This document shows positions 1 to 11,832 of a stretch of 64,000 nucleotides of DNA, one piece after another (position 1 is the first letter of the stretch; every line of letters starts with the position of its first letter). The notes under the pieces were generated by a model. The model was not told where the DNA came from. It did not search any database and was given only the letters and a program-made list of their open reading frames with translations. A program made the translations under genes and the position numbers. Source of the DNA: Archegozetes longisetosus (taxonomy: Eukaryota > Arthropoda > Arachnida > Sarcoptiformes > Trhypochthoniidae); the NCBI GenBank assembly GCA_018873245.2, contig JAEMBT020000004.1, forward strand, positions 5,380,573 to 5,444,572, given 5' to 3'.

Positions 1-134
1 AAAGAAAGATATAAATGCTGAAAAATTATTTTTCCATCTGAGTGTGAATTAAATAAAATATTTGCTACAATAATCAGATATCGGAGATCATAATTTGTAT
101 TTCTCATAATTTCTGTCTTGAATTCAGTCTATAC

Positions 135-3120
135 CTAAGGATATTCTTCCAGGAACTGCTTCCACGTCAAACCAAAATTGAAGCCATGATAGGGTGACAA
201 TTAGTGAACTTGGAATATAAACTGTAATTATACTAGTAGTTATTCTTCTTTCGAACACGAATTCTACGTCAAGTATTGTGTAATTTTCGTTTAGCCAGGT
301 TATATTGTACTCTTGAATAACTCCTACTTTTATGTGAAACAATGAAGGTGTGAATTGATTGCCGTAAAGTACACTAATGTTTCCTCTAGAATCAAGTAAT
401 TTATCTTTGGGGTTCGAATCTTCCGCAAGCCATTGCAGTTGAATTTTCGATACAGAGTTCGAGACTGAAAAGAAACGATTTAAAAGTTCTGTAATTCAAT
501 CGACAGAAGGAAAGTTTAAAAATTAACAATTTAAAACTAATAGAATCGAAGATGAAATGAAATGTCCCGTGTTCATAAGAATGTTGACTTACACGATCGT
601 ATTTTGAAATGACAACTATGTTTGTCCATAGGTTTTGTTTCTAAATTCATTCTACATCGAACATTCGATGAAAATCTATAGAAGAATCAAGCAATTATTT
701 AGGAAAGATTTAAAAATGCCAATCTTATTCTTTTAGCACTTAATGTAGACTTATTTATTCAAGAGAAAATAATCGCAAGATCGTTAAAAATTAACCTTGA
801 TTTCCTAAGAGCCACTTTATTATGGTCAATAATTATAACTGTCATAGGAGAAAATATTTGCTGGGTTTCTGTGCTCGAATCGAATACCAACGAAGGCGTC
901 CACAAACAACTGTAATATCCTTCTGGAACTGCGATCGATTCATCGCTCAAAAATTGCGATGTGTTGAATCGTAAATCTTGCCAAACTTCAAATAAGTGAA
1001 ATTGTAGAGAAAAATACTGTTCTTAACAGAAATTTTTTTATCAATCAATGTTATTCGATAGTGCATAAAAATTTGTATATATGTTCGATTAGTGACCCTC
1101 CACCTTAATTGTATTCCTATCGAATATTGGTGAGAATTTTTGTCAGTATAGCACCAAACAGTAAAATCTCTAAAATAGGGTGATTACACTCGTCTAACTA
1201 AAGTTCTGATCATTTATTTGACCAAATCTTAAATAAGATTTGTAAGTTCAGGCCTCAAGTTCAGACGTTTTAATTATATAAGTCTCTGAAATTTTTGGGT
1301 AATTTACTGGTGCTATTACTATCCCCACCCGAATGTTTCTTCACAATCTATCATATAAAAACTGATTTAAATAGTTAAATACTTGTTTAATTTTTGTATT
1401 CAATATGTGTTCAATATGTAAATTTCTAATTGTATAATTTGCTCTATACTTAATGTCATATTTCTTGGTATTAGTAGGAAGCTAGAAATCATCTATTAAT
1501 AACGTGACGCTCAAATGACTCTTTTTTGAACTCCTCTTTCTCTTATGTGCAAGCTTTGGTTCTTTTAGCCAATATACACCCTCCTCCATAGCATAATTTC
1601 ACATATTTTAATAACTTTATCTAAGAAAAATTAGAGCATGTTTCAATTTGAGATGCTCATGTGTACACGTGTATTTAAATGTGAATAGAGTATTAATCAT
1701 AAATTATAATAATTGAGTTGTCTAATAAATAAATATGGAGATAATTTCACTTCGGAGCAACTTATTCCCTTCAAAAATTTTAACGTTGCTCACTCAAAAT
1801 CCCTCCTACCCTTGAATTTAGGTTTTGCTCTGGGCCCTCACACCTACTTTCAGCGTAACGTTATTAATGGATTATCCCTTAAATAGAGTAGAAAAGATAA
1901 TAAAAGAGTTATTTATAATAATTGGTATTAATTTAGATTAATTATAATATAGAATAATTAGAAAGATTGAAAAAGGCTCACATTGTTTAAATCATCTATT
2001 GTGTCAATATCAATAATTTCCAAACCAATATAAACTGAAAGTGCTTGAATCGTATGAAGAAAGATAGATCATTCGTGGTTAATTTAATATGATTTTTCAA
2101 AGCGAAACTATCTTTGTATTTCATAAAAAGTAGTAAACATGTTTAGTTAGACTTCGATTTTAACAAGTGATTTGTTGAGTGGTAGATATTTTTTCAAAAT
2201 TCACTACATTAAAGAATTCAGGTTATAGCAACCCGATTTGACGAAGAAACCCGAATTCATCAACTAGTTTGACTGCATGCTAAACTTTTTCTATTATTTG
2301 ATTTTAGCACTTCTTTTCGAGCTATAAGTTTTCAATGAAACATTATCAAAACAAATTTATATCCAAGATTTCAGTCTAGATATTTTGAAAAGATGTACCA
2401 ACTTGAAAAAGGATAAAATCTTATGAAGATTAACCTAATAAAACTGAAATTTTGTGCGAAAATTTTACTAACAGCTAACCAACTTTTCTCGCCATAGGCG
2501 AATTATTGCAAACACGAATTATGGTTACTGAATTTTGATGCACTGACGAGCTGCTATAATCTGGTTTTAACTGTAGTAGTTTTGTTGAATTCGAGAAAGA
2601 TAAGAAATATTGAGCCTTAGCGCGGCCATTTTCAACAAGTACTCTTATTCCGTGATTTCACACTTTTCATCACTTTGCTCAATTTCTATTGTGAATATTA
2701 AGCAATGAAATAACCTTATGCTCTTGAACAGATAAGTATTGATTTTAATTAATTTCACGAATTAACTGTAAATTTTTTCGTAAAAATTTCGCTATATATT
2801 GTTGGTTTTTACTGAATTAAGATTTTGCATAATATAATTTTATTTCATTTTCACAAGTTAGGCAGATTTTGGATAGTTGTAAGAAATTTATATTAAACTT
2901 GAGATCCTTCAAAATAAAGTTAAGTCATTATATGAAAATCTTAAAATGCCTATAAAGATAACTTGAAATAAACTACTCTTTCAAATAAAATAGTAAATGA
3001 ATTTATGGTACAAATTTCAAACTTCTTAAATAACACTTACATTTTTCAGATGGTGAAATCGAAATATATTCTTTCGGCAAAAGTGACTTAATTCTCAATG
3101 GATTGTTAGCATCATTATAC
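135..3120 (-). CDS. Cys-loop ligand-gated ion channel subunit (partial, 5 exons seen)
   Basis: Exons read on the minus strand: 3041-3120, 1982-2034, 796-1016, 593-675 and 135-464. All have AG/GT borders and the phases match throughout. In order they encode a LLPKEYI segment, EIIDIDTIDDLNN (usual form DIDSIDE), SLQFHLFEVWQDLRF (usual form LQxYLRxxWxDxRL), the Cys-loop with 13 residues between the cysteines and a PMDKHSC end, then KIQLQWL and a complete M1 ending FWFDVEAVPGRISLG. The last exon stops at the usual splice point just before M2, so M2-M4 lie left of the window. The signal peptide exon was not found. No second cysteine pair is seen in loop C, which argues against GluCl or glycine-type subunits. 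The pre-M2 sequence suggests the anion-channel branch, but selectivity cannot be read without M2. The role would be a membrane neurotransmitter or pH-gated channel; the ligand is unknown. Confidence 0.9.
1496..1868. mobile_element. Short TIR element (MITE) in channel intron
   Basis: Terminal inverted repeats of about 16 bp are visible: TTAATAACGTGACGCT at the left and its complement with one mismatch at the right end. The element is about 370 bp, has no coding capacity, and lies in the intron between the channel exons at 796-1016 and 1982-2034. It is richer in GC than its surroundings. The family is not identified. Confidence 0.45.
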
Positions 3121-6100
3121 CTATAACATAAATTTGAGAAGGTCTTGAGTTGATCTGATATTCTCATCTTTAATTAATCGAGGGATTTATAATAGATTCC
3201 TATAATTTAGAATATCAAAGAATTTGATCTATACCTACACTGCGATGAACTCGTAAAAATAGAAAATATCAAAACTGTACTAAATAAAATTGACTCATGA
3301 AATTGAATCAAACACTTGAGTTTACGAATCACTCGAATGCTCATATTCTTAAAATACCCTATCACTTTTACTTTTCAGAAAATCTAACATTCAGATTTGA
3401 ATATTTGACTCATGAAATAAGTTTAATTTGGATTAAATAGCTAGTCGTAAAATGATGACATTGCTCTAAATTATGATTAGTCTGAATCGGATGAGTCATT
3501 CGACTATTAAATATTCATAATTTCTACGTTTATACTTAAAACAGAAATAAGATTGCATTTCATACAAAAGCAATGATTAGAAATAACATTACCTACAAAT
3601 GATAGATTTTCAAGTGAATTCTCACAAAAATATAACATCAAAACTAATTAATCAATATGTCATTTGTTTATTATTCATAGATAATTGTTTTTTTCATAAT
3701 AAAAATATACTATTAAACCGTAACTCTGCATATGTTCAATCATTATAAACAAATCTTTTCTATTCTTATAGATTTAGTTAATAAAGCAGTGAAACATTTT
3801 CTCATAATGAGTTTTTTTGAAGAATAAAGGACAAATTATATTTTTCTATCAAACAAAATAATAAAATGATTTATTTGTGTATCGTAGTGTTTCAATATGG
3901 TATATATGTGTTTTTGTCTAATTTCAGAATTGACAACTTTCATGATTATTGAACAATCGATTTGTTTTATTTTTATTATGCACTTACCTGATTGGTTTGC
4001 AAAAAACAAATTGTGTTCAATTTTTATATTTTATTAAATTACCAAAATCAATAAGCATACAATTTTTGTTCATTTCTAACAAAACATATGATTAAATTTA
4101 CAGTCAAAAATAAACTGTTCAATTCTATTTAATACGTTGACACATCGAAATGTTGCCTAAAATTTATTTTTAAAAATGCTGATTCCTATGAAAATCAGAC
4201 TTTCCAATTAAAACACAAGTATTAACTTCTAATGATTTATGAATGATATTCGAGTATATTTTTTCTAAATAAAAATAATTAGATATCTAACTAATTGTTC
4301 AATTAAACGAGTATTGAAGCGCTTTAAAAGTATATGATCGTTCTTATAGTACAAAACTAAAAAACACAAAAGACAATTATTTTAGAGATTATGTTTATTA
4401 TTTGAGAACCTATCAATATTTTCATTAATTTGTATTCATATTAATCTTAGACGTTTTACTTAATTCAATAGTTTGTAATTTATTGACAATTGTTATTGAA
4501 AATGAATTTATAAAAATCTTTCGAAAATATAACAAAACAATTAAGAAACACTATTCTATTATCAAAACAAGAAGTTAAGCAAAATTATTTCAAACTTATT
4601 AAATTTACAATTTGCCAGTTTTAGCACATCTTTACCAGTTGATTAATAGCGAGAGAGAAATACATTAGATCTAACGATAGACTGCGGCTTGACCAGATAC
4701 GACAAACAATTAATGCTAAAGCAGGTCATTCGTGAACATTCCGTCCAATGATTCACAATAACTCTTGTTTCTGTCTGAAAAGTAGTTTTATTGAACCTTA
4801 ACTTTTTTAAGTATTTATCTGTTGAAATTTCAACATCTTTTCTTTAAATTTATAGAATATAATTGTGAATTTGGAATTATATTTCTAAGATATGAAGTGT
4901 TATAGGAACCCTACAATTATTATAAATCTGATGGTAAAGTTAACCGTATTTTAAATAGTTTGTTTGTCATTTCAGAATGTAAACGCTTTAACAACTATCA
5001 TAGAAGTGCTTGGGAAGTAAGTTTACGAAAAAGCTCAGTTTGACTTTAATTTTAAAATCCAGTTAATTTGTTTCTTAGAATTAATACTGATTGACAAATG
5101 AACAGGACTATATTTTTCGAATCTCATACGATTTAGGAGGTTTAGGAACGTTCAACTTTGCATCTAAGGTAGTTTGCAATTATCATATAATATGAAAATT
5201 TCAAAATAATTTGAATGTAATATTATTTTAATTAAATGCTTCAAATATAAAGTAAAAATCCATAAGGTATGCCGAACTTGTTATGTCGATATTTGTTTGT
5301 GATGCCAGAGTTGGTTAGTTGTCTCGCCTGTGTAAAGAAAATAAATGTTACGGCAGCTCCCTTAATATTCATTTGGGATAAATAGAGCTTACTTCAATAA
5401 CTAAGTTTTTCAATTTTTGAGTTTCATCTGAAATAATTAAAGCGCATATTAGATATTAGTATGTGATCAGAGATGTTCAACAATGAGTTTGGGTCATTGA
5501 TTTATAAATTATCATAACATGAATTGGAATAGTGATCCGATTAGATTTAAAAGTTGTTGAGATGGTTTAACTCAATTTTTTAGATTTGTTGAAAGTATAG
5601 CATTAAATAATAAGGATACTCATTTTTCGTCTAATCGTGACCATCGACCAATTAGATAGCAATGCAAATTATGAGGTTCTGAGCAGATATATATATATAT
5701 ATATATAGAATCATTCAAAAGTATAATTTCTGAGAGAAGTTACGGACCGCTAAAGTCCTAAAGCTGATAGTACTCTTTGATTATAAGTGGAAGAAAAAGG
5801 ATATAGTATTGTTAATAGGGTTAACCCTCTGAGTAAGTCTCCAACATTGTCAACTTGAGAGAGTACAGCCCGATACCCCCGACATGCTCTTTGAGACATG
5901 AATAATCGAAACGACCATTTAAAATAACTTATAATTCAATTGTAGTGACGGAACGCATTGTCTATGTATGACTTCTAACACTCGTCGGGTCCGAATCGCC
6001 ATAAAGATCACTTTAAGCAGAAATGAACACCTTATAATTTTTTAAGCATATAATCTTTATTTCATAAAAAACATTTTGTAAAATTCTCTACCTCTACAGT

Positions 6101-6426
6101 CCCCTACTGTTCCTTGTGAGTCGTTTGAGATCTATCAAATGATACCAATATAACAAATAGGTGAAATGTATTACTCTCCTTTTATCTTTAATATATGAAA
6201 ACACAATAAATTAATACCTTGATATAGTTAACCTCCTTATCGTGTAACCTCGTAGTAAATGAAAAATATCTATCCCAGTGATCCATTATATCGAGATGTT
6301 TATTACGACGTATATATTTATTATAGATATATTTAATACGACGTTAGGCATTCTTTCTCCAAAATGAGACTATTTTAACAAAATTACACAAATTAAATCT
6401 GCATCTACTTTATTGATGAACGTGAT
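3121..6426. other. Non-coding AT-rich DNA
   Basis: No supported exon was found on either strand. The 5' exon or exons of the channel gene, including the signal peptide, may lie here, but no convincing one was seen. A GC-richer block at about 5740-6000 looks like degraded repeat sequence and could not be assigned. Confidence 0.5.
5687..5707. repeat. (AT)n microsatellite
   Basis: An uninterrupted AT dinucleotide run of about 10 units. Confidence 0.9.
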
Positions 6427-7593
6427 TTACAAATAAAATATTTTGAATGTTACAAAAAGTTCAATAGAAGTCAATAAAATAGTATTTCTTAAACCGTCAT
6501 AAATCATATTTGTAATTGAAATACTTTTTGATTGAGTTGCAGTTTCGTTTTTATCAGAAATACGAATAAATTTGAATTTTGCTGAATAGTTGTAGTCCTT
6601 AACGCCAGAAATTGGTGTTCCATCAGAGTTATTAGCATATCCCAAATAATGTAAATTTTTGATTTTCGTTCTAATGGCTATCGTATTATCAGTTGTTAAA
6701 ATTAAATTGATTTGATTTATTGAGTGACTGGATTGACTAGATTGACTATATAGAGCAAAATTTAAATTTGTATCATAACCGATATACTTGTTCGATGCCT
6801 TATTTCTTATCTTGACTGAAGTTTTCAATAGATTACCAAATTCTAATTCAAACAAATATTGATCATTTGCAGGACAAACAGTGTGATTGGTTGTATATAG
6901 AATCAAGCCGTCATACTTATCATGATTAATTCCATCCCATTTCAAAAACTTATTCTCACTATTTTTATCAACCAATTTGATGCAATAGTAGGTGTTTACT
7001 GTCAAATTTGTTCCTATCATCAAATTATCATTAAACTTGGTATCAGGTGGAATTTCAGTCTCGATGAACATGACTTCTGCTCTTTCGCTGCTCTTTTGGG
7101 TTAAATCAACCGAATAAATATCGATACCGTTTAAAGCCTTAAACGGCTGTATAGTGTTATTCGAAATGAAAAGATGATGATTAAATTCGACATGAATATT
7201 AAACCAGTGATTAGTTGTTTTTAAAAGTTTAAATCTCATATTAGATTCCAAGAGCAGAAGGTGATTACTCTTTTTGTTCATATCATGTAAGCATATGATT
7301 GAAGTATTAGTTTTTCCATTTATTATTCTGACATTATTGTTGATGCCTTCTAGACGGAATAAATACCATTCTTTCTGGTAGTTATTCTTTAATTCTGGAT
7401 CAAAATACAATCCCTTAAGTCTATCAACATTTCCATCCCATCGCAAATATTTGCCAGACTTTTCCTTAATGTAATAGTAGGTATTATTTCTTAAGTTTGT
7501 GTCACCAATATATCCACGAGACATTGATTTTGAGAATTTTAAACAATTAGCAGAAAAAATAAATAAACTAAAACAAAAGTAGTAAATATACAT
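6427..7593 (-). CDS. Secreted protein with two trefoil-like repeats
   Basis: A single-exon frame of 388 codons. I chose the ATG at 7593 because the next 17 residues (MYIYYFCFSLFIFSANC) form a clear signal peptide; the frame is open slightly further upstream but without an ATG. The mature part holds two related blocks of about 150 residues. Each starts NTYYxIK, followed by a KxLxWDG motif (GKYLRWDG in the first, NKFLKWDG in the second), then YLFRLE or YLFELE. This pattern, a W/F-rich beta repeat with a carbohydrate-like pocket, resembles ricin-type or other beta-trefoil folds. There are many N-glycosylation sequons (NNT, NTS, NLT, NHT, NNS, NYS, NET). The C-terminus is hydrophobic (TILLTSIELFVTFKIFYL) and could be a membrane or GPI-anchor tail. 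I infer a secreted or surface lectin-like protein. I do not recognise an orthologue, and the fold call is inference. Confidence 0.75.
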   Translation of the reverse strand: MYIYYFCFSLFIFSANCLKFSKSMSRGYIGDTNLRNNTYYYIKEKSGKYLRWDGNVDRLKGLYFDPELKNNYQKEWYLFRLEGINNNVRIINGKTNTSIICLHDMNKKSNHLLLLESNMRFKLLKTTNHWFNIHVEFNHHLFISNNTIQPFKALNGIDIYSVDLTQKSSERAEVMFIETEIPPDTKFNDNLMIGTNLTVNTYYCIKLVDKNSENKFLKWDGINHDKYDGLILYTTNHTVCPANDQYLFELEFGNLLKTSVKIRNKASNKYIGYDTNLNFALYSQSSQSSHSINQINLILTTDNTIAIRTKIKNLHYLGYANNSDGTPISGVKDYNYSAKFKFIRISDKNETATQSKSISITNMIYDGLRNTILLTSIELFVTFKIFYL

Positions 7594-8192
7594 GATTTTA
7601 AGCGTAAAAATGGATTGACAACTTGACAACTCTACAATTCATAGAAAGCATTCATATTGTTATTGAAAATTGTAGTGTTTCGGCTTAACGTCTTAAAAAT
7701 CTTTTGATAATAAATATTTCTGGTGTTTAGCAACTGGTCACACTATTTATCTAAGAGTGAAGTGATCGCACCTCATATTAGTTCTCATAAAATACTATTC
7801 CTTTAAACAATGTCTAAAACATTTTGAGAACATGTACAGTCGTTTGCAAAACCCCGGCAAGTGATTTTTGAGCATTTTATAACACTAAACTAGTGATGTA
7901 TAGCTTATGCATTTTTCAATTTACTTACTTTGGCTTAAGCTCAAGTCTTACTAGGAAGGTTTTTTGGGTGTCACAAAGCAATTTTAATAATTTTTGGTTA
8001 AAACATACATCAATATAAGTTGTTTAAAATTATGAAAAAATTAGCTGCTGAGATTGTTTTTAATGTTTAAATCGCAATTTAATTAAAAGTACTTAATATG
8101 AGCAATAATGGTAATCTGTTATAATAGTGTGCCTATTATAACAACAATAGGCATACCATTTTAGTCTTATTATAAAAGTATAAGCAATTAAA
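7594..8192. other. Non-coding, possible Tc1-like end
   Basis: No gene seen. TACAGTCGTTTGCAAAAC at about 7836 resembles the start of Tc1-family terminal repeats, but no matching opposite end was found. A small hairpin (GTGCCTATT...AATAGGCAT) lies at about 8129-8157. Confidence 0.35.
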
Positions 8193-8794
8193 GGGTAAAT
8201 CCGGGCTAATGGGTCTAAGGGGTTCCCGACCCCCTACCTCCAAGTGTAATACATCATTGGATTCAGTTCATCGAGCTGAACATTTTGATATCACACTTGA
8301 CTACTTCCAACCCGAACCTGACCACTTCTGGCCACCGAGACCTAACCCCCTCGAAAATGGGTAAACCTGGCTTTACCAAGTTGTAACCCAAGCCAAACCT
8401 GATTTAAACTAAGGTATAATAGGTTAGATCGCGAAGCAACCTAACTTATTCTCCCTCAGTTTATATCAGGCTTGTTTAGGTTACGACTCGAGAATCCATG
8501 TTTGTCCATTACGAGGTACTAAACCAAACAATGATAGATATCTCGAGAACTACCTGAGACAATTGACCAAGTGAGGTTTTAAAATGTTCAGTTCGATGTC
8601 CTGAGTTCAATTATATATCACTTGGCGGGATCGGCCATTCCCGTCGGGAGTTGTCTAGAAGTGGTCAGGTTCGGGTTAAAAGTGGTCAAGTGTAGTATCA
8701 AAATGTTCAGCTTGACGAACTGAATCTAATGATATATCACACTTAGGGGTGGGAGGTCGGGAACCCCTTTAGACCCATTAGCCCGGATTCACCC
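8193..8794. mobile_element. Foldback element 1
   Basis: The ends are inverted copies: GGGTAAATCCGGGCTAATGG at the left and its near-exact complement at the right. The arms span about 8193-8340 and 8648-8794. The interior holds a further nested inverted repeat (AACCTGATTTAAACT against AGTTTATATCAGG) and a third copy of the arm module with AAATGTTCAG at about 8580. No coding capacity. It is much richer in GC than the surroundings. It shares sequence modules with the next element, so the two belong to one family. Confidence 0.8.
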
Positions 8795-8832
8795 AGTTAA
8801 AGTATTTAAATATTTAGTATTATTCTTAAAGA

Positions 8833-9593
8833 AAACAATTATTGGTTATATAATACAATTCAGGGACAGGGTACTTCCAGTGACCCGACCCCCTCAATAT
8901 ATATATCGTTGGACTCAGTTCAATGAGACGAGCTCATCGATACCCCACTTGGGGCCCTAGGGCCCAGCTACAAAAAGTTGGGCCTAGGTCCCTAGTGACG
9001 GGACCTAAGACCGTGCGTTGGGTATCAATATGACTGGAGGCTCGAGTGGAGTTTACATATCAAATATGGTGGTCCTAGGGCCAGGTCTTGAGACTTAACT
9101 TTATTACTTAAACAGTGTAGTCCATGATATTTAATTGTACCTATTGGCGACTCATTTAACCTAACCATCACGAATCCGATTTAACCTAAGCTAACTATAG
9201 CGTCACATCGCTTCACTCTGAACGCTTTGCGTTCCTCTCTTCGCGACCTGACGCAATTTTATCTTAGGTTAAATCACGCGCGTGGATACTTAATTATTTT
9301 ATAGAGAAATTTGAATATGCAAGTTGGACTAAGATCCCAAGACCTAGCCCTAGAACCACCATATTTGATATGTGAACTCCACTCGAGCCTCCGGTCATAT
9401 TGACACCCAATACATAATCCTAGGTCCGGCCACTAGGGACCTAGGCCCAACTTTTTGTAGCTGGGCCCTAGGGTCCCAAGTGGGATATCGATGAACTCAT
9501 CTCATCGAGCTGAGTCCAACGATATATATTGAGGGGGTCAGGTCACTGGAAGTACGCTGTTCCTGAATCGTATTATATAACCGAATTGTTTTA
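8833..9593. mobile_element. Foldback element 2
   Basis: Long inverted arms run at about 8833-9100 and 9310-9593, starting AAAACAATT..GGTTATATAA. They are well conserved and include GGGCCCTAGGGCCCAGC-type GC-rich blocks and ACTCCACTCGAGCCTCC. The centre (about 9176-9280) has an inner TAACCTAAG/CTTAGGTTA hairpin. No coding capacity. It lies 38 bp from element 1 and shares its CAGTTCAxxGAG module and its outer GGGGGTCxGG-type sequence. Confidence 0.8.
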
Positions 9594-9945
9594 TTTTTTG
9601 TGATGTAAACGGTTTCTTTTTTATAGAAATATCACTAAATATATAGATATCTGAATGTAAAACTTCGATCACATTAATGCTTTCACAATAATTTGTGATT
9701 AAATCTATACAATCATCGGGGGTATAGATAACTAACTCTTTATTTAATTTTCGAGATATATTTGAATGGATACTATCGCATGAGTTATAAGTATGTCATG
9801 ACTCTAAATATTTAAGAGTAATTTTATTTATTTGTAAGGAACTGTCATTATAATAGCAATTAAATTTGAAAATAATAGCCAACTCTTATTCTGCGAGCAA
9901 CAGTTATCCATCCAAATGATAACATGACTTTCATCACAATAATTA
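9594..9945. other. Non-coding spacer
   Basis: AT-rich; nothing recognised. Confidence 0.5.
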
Positions 9946-10472
9946 TAAGGTTGGAGAGAAATGAATGACGTATTTGATCACAAAATTCAAATAAATTTTA
10001 TTAATACAATATAAATATCGAAGCCTAATATCAGCCCCATGTCCCGACTTGATTGGCGAGGCTCAGACTCCACTAGAGCTTTCAACTCGTCATCATCCAA
10101 CTCTTGAGGTTGACCAGAACCAGGTCGATTCTCCAGATCAAAATCGCCTGATCGAAACCTTTCAAACCAACGTTGACACGTGCGGACCTTTAATACATCA
10201 CCATATGTATCGGTGATATTATTGGTGGCAACCGTTGCATTATTACCACGCTTAAACTCAAACAACATACAATGTCTAATATGTTGTCATCGAGGGACAT
10301 GGCTCAAATCGAAATCAAACCACAATTTTAAAATAATAATTTAATAGAAATAAAGACTAATATTAAATGTATTTATTCACAAAACAAAAGATATGTAAAC
10401 AAATCCTAAGTGTATTTTTGAACCATTCTAATATACGTACCAAAAAACGACATTCATTTCTCTCCAACCTTA
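9946..10472 (-). mobile_element. Internally deleted mariner element
   Basis: TIRs of about 23 bp read TAAGGTTGGAGAGAAATGAA inward from 9946 and as the complement ending at 10472. Each end is flanked by a TA dinucleotide (9944-9945 and 10473-10474), the canonical mariner target duplication. The total is 527 bp against about 1.3 kb for a complete mariner. Only the 5' part of the transposase gene remains, so this is a non-autonomous deletion derivative. Confidence 0.9.
9987..10320 (-). pseudogene. Mariner transposase, N-terminal remnant
   Basis: The conserved frame reads MLFEFKRGNNATVATNN, VRTCQRWFERFRSGDFDLEN, RPGSGQPQELDDDELKALVE and SEPRQSSRDMGLIL. This is the paired helix-turn-helix DNA-binding region with the GRP-like linker (here PGSGQP) of mariner transposases. 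The catalytic DD34D domain is missing: the frame leaves homology after about residue 84 and ends shortly afterwards. It lies wholly inside the TIR-bounded element and cannot encode an active transposase. Confidence 0.9.
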
Positions 10473-10474
10473 TA

Positions 10475-10766
10475 CTCTTCAAAAACAATAAAATATAGTT
10501 CAAATGCTCTTTTGCACCTTTGCTTACATAAATATCATTTGATATATAACAGAAAGACTTGGGATTCGTACCGATTTCGCAAAAAGTTTGGTTAATAATA
10601 GTAATACCAGAAGAAAAATAGTTTTCACTAGTACATAGCTTTGGAATAGTGAAAGTATTTTTCTGTATCAGTACTTACAACAGAATCTAAGCAATTCGAA
10701 TCGAGTTTCATTTGTTCTCTAGAACTTATATAATTCTCTAAATGTAAATCATAGTTTTTACACGCC
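10475..10766. other. Non-coding spacer
   Basis: AT-rich; nothing recognised. Confidence 0.4.
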
Positions 10767-11832
10767 TTACAACTGCAGTCTGTTTTCAGTCAAATGTAAA
10801 TCATGCGTTAAACATGTATTGCAACGATCAGAACACTTTTGACTAAAACCTATATTAAGTTTTTTTCGATAATTATCGAAATAATGGAAATTACATAATT
10901 CTATGCTATTATTTTTGTTATTAATATTAAGAGAATTTTTCGTAGTTTTTCTGGCTTCGAATTGCATTTTTCTGCAGATAATTTATAAAGCTTATAAGGA
11001 TACAATGAGAGAGAATCTGATAAATATAGTCTATCAGGACATTTAGTATAATTATTGTTATGAGCTGACTCATAATTTGAGTCTTTACAACAGCAAAATG
11101 AAGTTATTTTAATTACTCTAGTTTAAAACAAGTCATAGAAACTTCTTATAATAATTATTATATTATGTAAAACATCTATATACGAGTTTAGTTTCCTATT
11201 ACAAGATAAAATATGGTTATGATATATAATATGTTATTTCAATATTCAATTTCTCTAAAAAGGAATGTGAGAAAATTGAGAGCATATAAGCAAATGTTTG
11301 AGAGAAAGTGGGAGAGTGGAGATGTAGTAATGGAAGAGAAAAGATCTGTTGATTGAACCGAGGTTGACTTACGATAAAGACTATTCGAGTTGAATTTTGC
11401 GTTATCAACAAATTTACTGATATATTCAATTGATATGTTAATCAATAGTAAAACTTAAGTAATAAAATTTTATATTTTGACTTTAAACAGTGTCTTTAGC
11501 AATTAAATAAAAATAATAAATATATAAGTAAATAGCTAAAGAGTTGATTCTAATGAGAGATTTTTCAGGTTTAAATGACATAATAAAACCTTCTATTACT
11601 TTATTGAATCTAGGCTATGACTTTTCCAATGTATTTTTTTTAATTTCTGGTTTTTTTTATCAATTATTCTATAAATAGTTTCAGCACTTTTAATATTAAA
11701 TACACTCATAAAGTATATTCTACAAACTTTAACAGAATTTATACTCCAAGAAATATGATCAGACTCTCTCTTAACATTTAAAGCTATAAAATTCTGCTTA
11801 TTTTTTACATCTAACTTAAAATAATAATCCAA
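10767..11832 (-). pseudogene. Decayed transposon-type protein fragments
   Basis: Two minus-strand open pieces look like parts of one coding sequence. The upstream piece (11596-11832) contains KVCRIYFMSVFNIKSAETIY. The downstream piece (10767-10967) contains FHYFDNYRKKLNIGF followed by a CSDRCNTC cysteine cluster. In many invertebrate transposon-derived proteins a VCxxxFxxxLxI block precedes a YxxxFNxxxxxxFxxPxxDxCxxC block. That match is from memory and the family name is uncertain. About 600 bp between the pieces is non-coding or frameshifted. Confidence 0.4.

Noticed and set aside
5300..5372. Possible signal-peptide exon of the channel gene on minus (MNIKGAAVTFIFFTQ)
   Set aside because: No splice donor follows before the stop codon, so it cannot be joined to the exon at 3041-3120.
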